NCBI GenBank assembly: GCA_025210735.1
Contig: JAOARD010000025.1
Span: 1 to 46,828, forward strand
From: Bacteroidales bacterium
GTDB taxonomy: Bacteria > Bacteroidota > Bacteroidia > Bacteroidales > UBA6680
Reading direction: 5' to 3'
DNA length: 46,828 bases
Below are positions 45,165 through 46,828 of the stretch, piece by piece (position 1 is the first letter of the stretch; each line of letters opens with the position of its first letter). A model generated the notes under the pieces. The model had not been told where the DNA came from. It did not search any database and was given only the letters and a program-made list of their open reading frames with translations. A program made the position numbers and the translations under genes.

Positions 45165-45632
45165 TTACTTAGTAAACAACCTAAAACACCATGGGGTTGT
45201 ATTTTTATGCGTAGTTGTATCAAGTATAAATGAATATACTCTTTCACTATTACTTTTCTTAATATAAATATTAACACTGTTTTTTTTCTTTACTATAGAG
45301 TCGTGAATATGTAAAATATCTTCTAAAAGATATTTATCTGAGGAATCAGAAACTGTACCTAAACGATATTTTTTTCCTTTCACTGTCTGAAAGTACTTCA
45401 CATAAGGACTCCCCCTATATGCAACTCCTTCAGGAGAATAGAAGCCACTAATTTTATCACATAAAACATGTTCATTCTTAATATCAGGATACTCTTCACT
45501 AATTTTAACATATTTCACTTCAGTTAGATTAATAACAAGTAATCCAACTATCACTAAAACAATAAACATTATAGCCAAGTTTCTAAAAAAACGTAGTATA
45601 ACTTTTATTGGTTCTTCTTCTTCAATATTCAT
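45165..45632 (-). CDS. Small single-helix membrane protein
   Basis: The product is 155 residues and unrecognised. It starts with an acidic cytoplasmic segment (MNIEEEEPIK), then one membrane helix (about residues 17-35, LAIMFIVLVIVGLLVINL), then about 120 residues likely outside, with two Cys (CDKISGFYSPEGV and a Trp-Cys near the end). It is the gene nearest to the right repeat, in the same relation as the putative immunity gene to the left repeat. Composition is AT-rich like that gene. An immunity or accessory role is a guess from position. Confidence 0.65.
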   Translation of the reverse strand: MNIEEEEPIKVILRFFRNLAIMFIVLVIVGLLVINLTEVKYVKISEEYPDIKNEHVLCDKISGFYSPEGVAYRGSPYVKYFQTVKGKKYRLGTVSDSSDKYLLEDILHIHDSIVKKKNSVNIYIKKSNSERVYSFILDTTTHKNTTPWCFRLFTK

Positions 45633-45790
45633 TTACTATAAAGTTTATAACTTGACACACTTCCAATAATATTTCATGATTCTACATCTGTAATAAACAA
45701 AGCTCATATAAGAAATCAATATAATACACCTTCGCATTTTATTACCAATTACTTCTTAAAATACATAAATCCTAAATATATGAGGCACTA

Positions 45791-46444
45791 TCAGTTTACT
45801 CCAGATATTATCTCAAATGTATTCTTACGAAGTTCTCCTTTATATCCATTTATTAATATGGTGTATACTTTACCATTTACGTTCTTAAATACAACAAACA
45901 TCCTTTCATTATTATCTCCTCTGGATTTCACAATGTAGTATGGTTTGTTGTTTAATATACCTATAGATAATTCCGAAAAATACACATCATATACTATTGT
46001 ATTATCATCATAATACATTTTATCCCACCTTCCCTGAACTTGAAGAGATAAATTAGTGATACTTTTATTATCGAATACATCTGAATACAAATAAAACTCA
46101 AAGCCAAGTTTAGTACTTCCCCATCCAAAGTTACCATATGTATATTCGTATTCTGAATCTAAATTAGTTCCTTTTAAAATATCAGTTTTAACATTAACCA
46201 GATTCCATTTCTCTGATATTTTAGAGTCTAAAACAACTACCGTATACTTATCATCATATAAATATTCAAAGATGGTATCATTTGTTAAAGACACTATGAC
46301 TTCTGAAGAGAGATTAGTTAAAACAGAGTCCTTAAACAAATTAGTATACCTATGTGGTGGATTCGTTTCTATTGTAGAAAAGCTACAACTATACAGCAGT
46401 GATGATAATAGTATTAAAACTGGTATTATTCTCATTTTTTTCAT
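45791..46444 (-). CDS. Putative lipoprotein
   Basis: The product is 217 residues from the ATG at 46,444. It has a lipoprotein signal (MKKMRIIPVLILLSSLLYSC) with the lipid-acceptor Cys in LYSC. The mature part is polar and beta-rich, with Asn/Thr/Tyr-rich stretches and no known domain. In-frame starts 2 and 11 codons upstream exist (an ATG and a GTG), but only the chosen one gives a standard signal. It lies 158 bases after (upstream of) the membrane protein gene and 88 bases past the stop of the truncated gene on the same strand. Confidence 0.68.
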   Translation of the reverse strand: MKKMRIIPVLILLSSLLYSCSFSTIETNPPHRYTNLFKDSVLTNLSSEVIVSLTNDTIFEYLYDDKYTVVVLDSKISEKWNLVNVKTDILKGTNLDSEYEYTYGNFGWGSTKLGFEFYLYSDVFDNKSITNLSLQVQGRWDKMYYDDNTIVYDVYFSELSIGILNNKPYYIVKSRGDNNERMFVVFKNVNGKVYTILINGYKGELRKNTFEIISGVN

Positions 46445-46532
46445 AGTCATATATTTTGTCGCCAATGTTTTCTCCACACATGTGTAAAGTGTGATCTGAT
46501 TCTTATACTATATCATACAAATTCTATACGCA

Positions 46533-46828
46533 TCACTTTTCAATAATAAACTTACGCCACGGAGATGTTGTATCTATATCTTCTTTTAGCTTTTTTACTT
46601 TACCTATTAATACATAGAACCATGAACATCTCCATTTTTCAGGTATTATATATCTTTGCCATGTAGCCCTAATTCTGTAGTTACTAGGTTCTTTCAAATC
46701 ATAAAAAACACCAAATGATTCATCTACTACAATAAAATCTTTGGGTTCAACATTATAAAACTCTGTATTGTAATCAAACGTAATAAGTATATTCTTATGC
46801 TCAACAGGTATATACTCTCCACTAATAG
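46533..46828 (-). CDS. Unknown protein, cut by the right window edge
   Basis: An open frame on the minus strand runs from the window edge to a TGA at 46,533-46,535; 97 residues are visible and the start lies outside. The visible part is a plausible folded domain (HKNILITFDYNTEFY, VVDESFGVFYDL, YRIRATWQRYIIPEKW, ending TSPWRKFIIEK), rich in aromatic residues and of similar style to the neighbouring small proteins. I do not recognise it. Synonymous with no toxin or immunity family I know. Confidence 0.6.
   Translation of the reverse strand, partial: ISGEYIPVEHKNILITFDYNTEFYNVEPKDFIVVDESFGVFYDLKEPSNYRIRATWQRYIIPEKWRCSWFYVLIGKVKKLKEDIDTTSPWRKFIIEK

Overview
The window comes from an AT-rich member of the Bacteroidota. 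The evidence is a complete Na+-translocating NADH:quinone reductase operon (nqrA to nqrF), a DUF5103 type IX secretion plug-domain protein, and several exact Bacteroidota-type -7 promoter elements (TAnnTTTG). Large exported RHS proteins and TPR-CHAT proteins with Sec signal peptides fit the same group. I cannot fix the order or genus from sequence alone. No tRNA, rRNA, CRISPR array, transposase or integrase was seen.

Left end (1-9,837): a dispersed non-coding repeat (291-768) is followed by a minus-strand operon. In transcription order it encodes a tail-fibre-like adhesin, a large exported SpvB/YD-type protein, an RHS protein with an unrecognised C-terminal tip, and an overlapping small exported protein that is the best immunity candidate. 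From 10,342 to 17,493 lie housekeeping genes: ruvX, def, a comEC-like gene, trkA, then tcdA, a TatD hydrolase and an FKBP isomerase on the minus strand, then an RRM protein. Two small cysteine-tailed membrane proteins follow (17,619-18,150); the second is only 50 residues.

Middle (18,199-33,558): the accessory core. One minus-strand block reads, in transcription order, YbjN-like protein, PspA, DUF4178 protein, Ser/Arg-rich lipoprotein, double-DUF350 membrane protein, membrane-fused spermidine synthase, minimal AdoMet decarboxylase, rhomboid protease and an RCK potassium channel. It looks like an envelope-stress and polyamine module. Just upstream are two tandem TPR-CHAT (caspase-like) proteins. 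Divergent from them is a 233-residue protein whose motifs match my recollection of bacterial gasdermins. A gasdermin pore-former beside caspase-like proteases would be a cell-death or anti-phage locus and is the most exciting item here. However, both proteases carry apparent signal peptides and the gasdermin has no cysteine, so this is not a textbook arrangement.

Right part (33,634-46,828): a small membrane protein and apbE lie downstream of the nqr operon, separated from nqrF by a strong terminator. ApbE would supply covalent FMN to NqrB and NqrC. Then come the DUF5103 gene and pruA. A second, longer copy of the left-end repeat (44,536-45,141) carries five conserved 41-bp units where the left copy has two. 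It is followed by minus-strand genes for a small membrane protein, a lipoprotein and a truncated unknown protein, an arrangement that resembles the tail end of another RHS-type locus.
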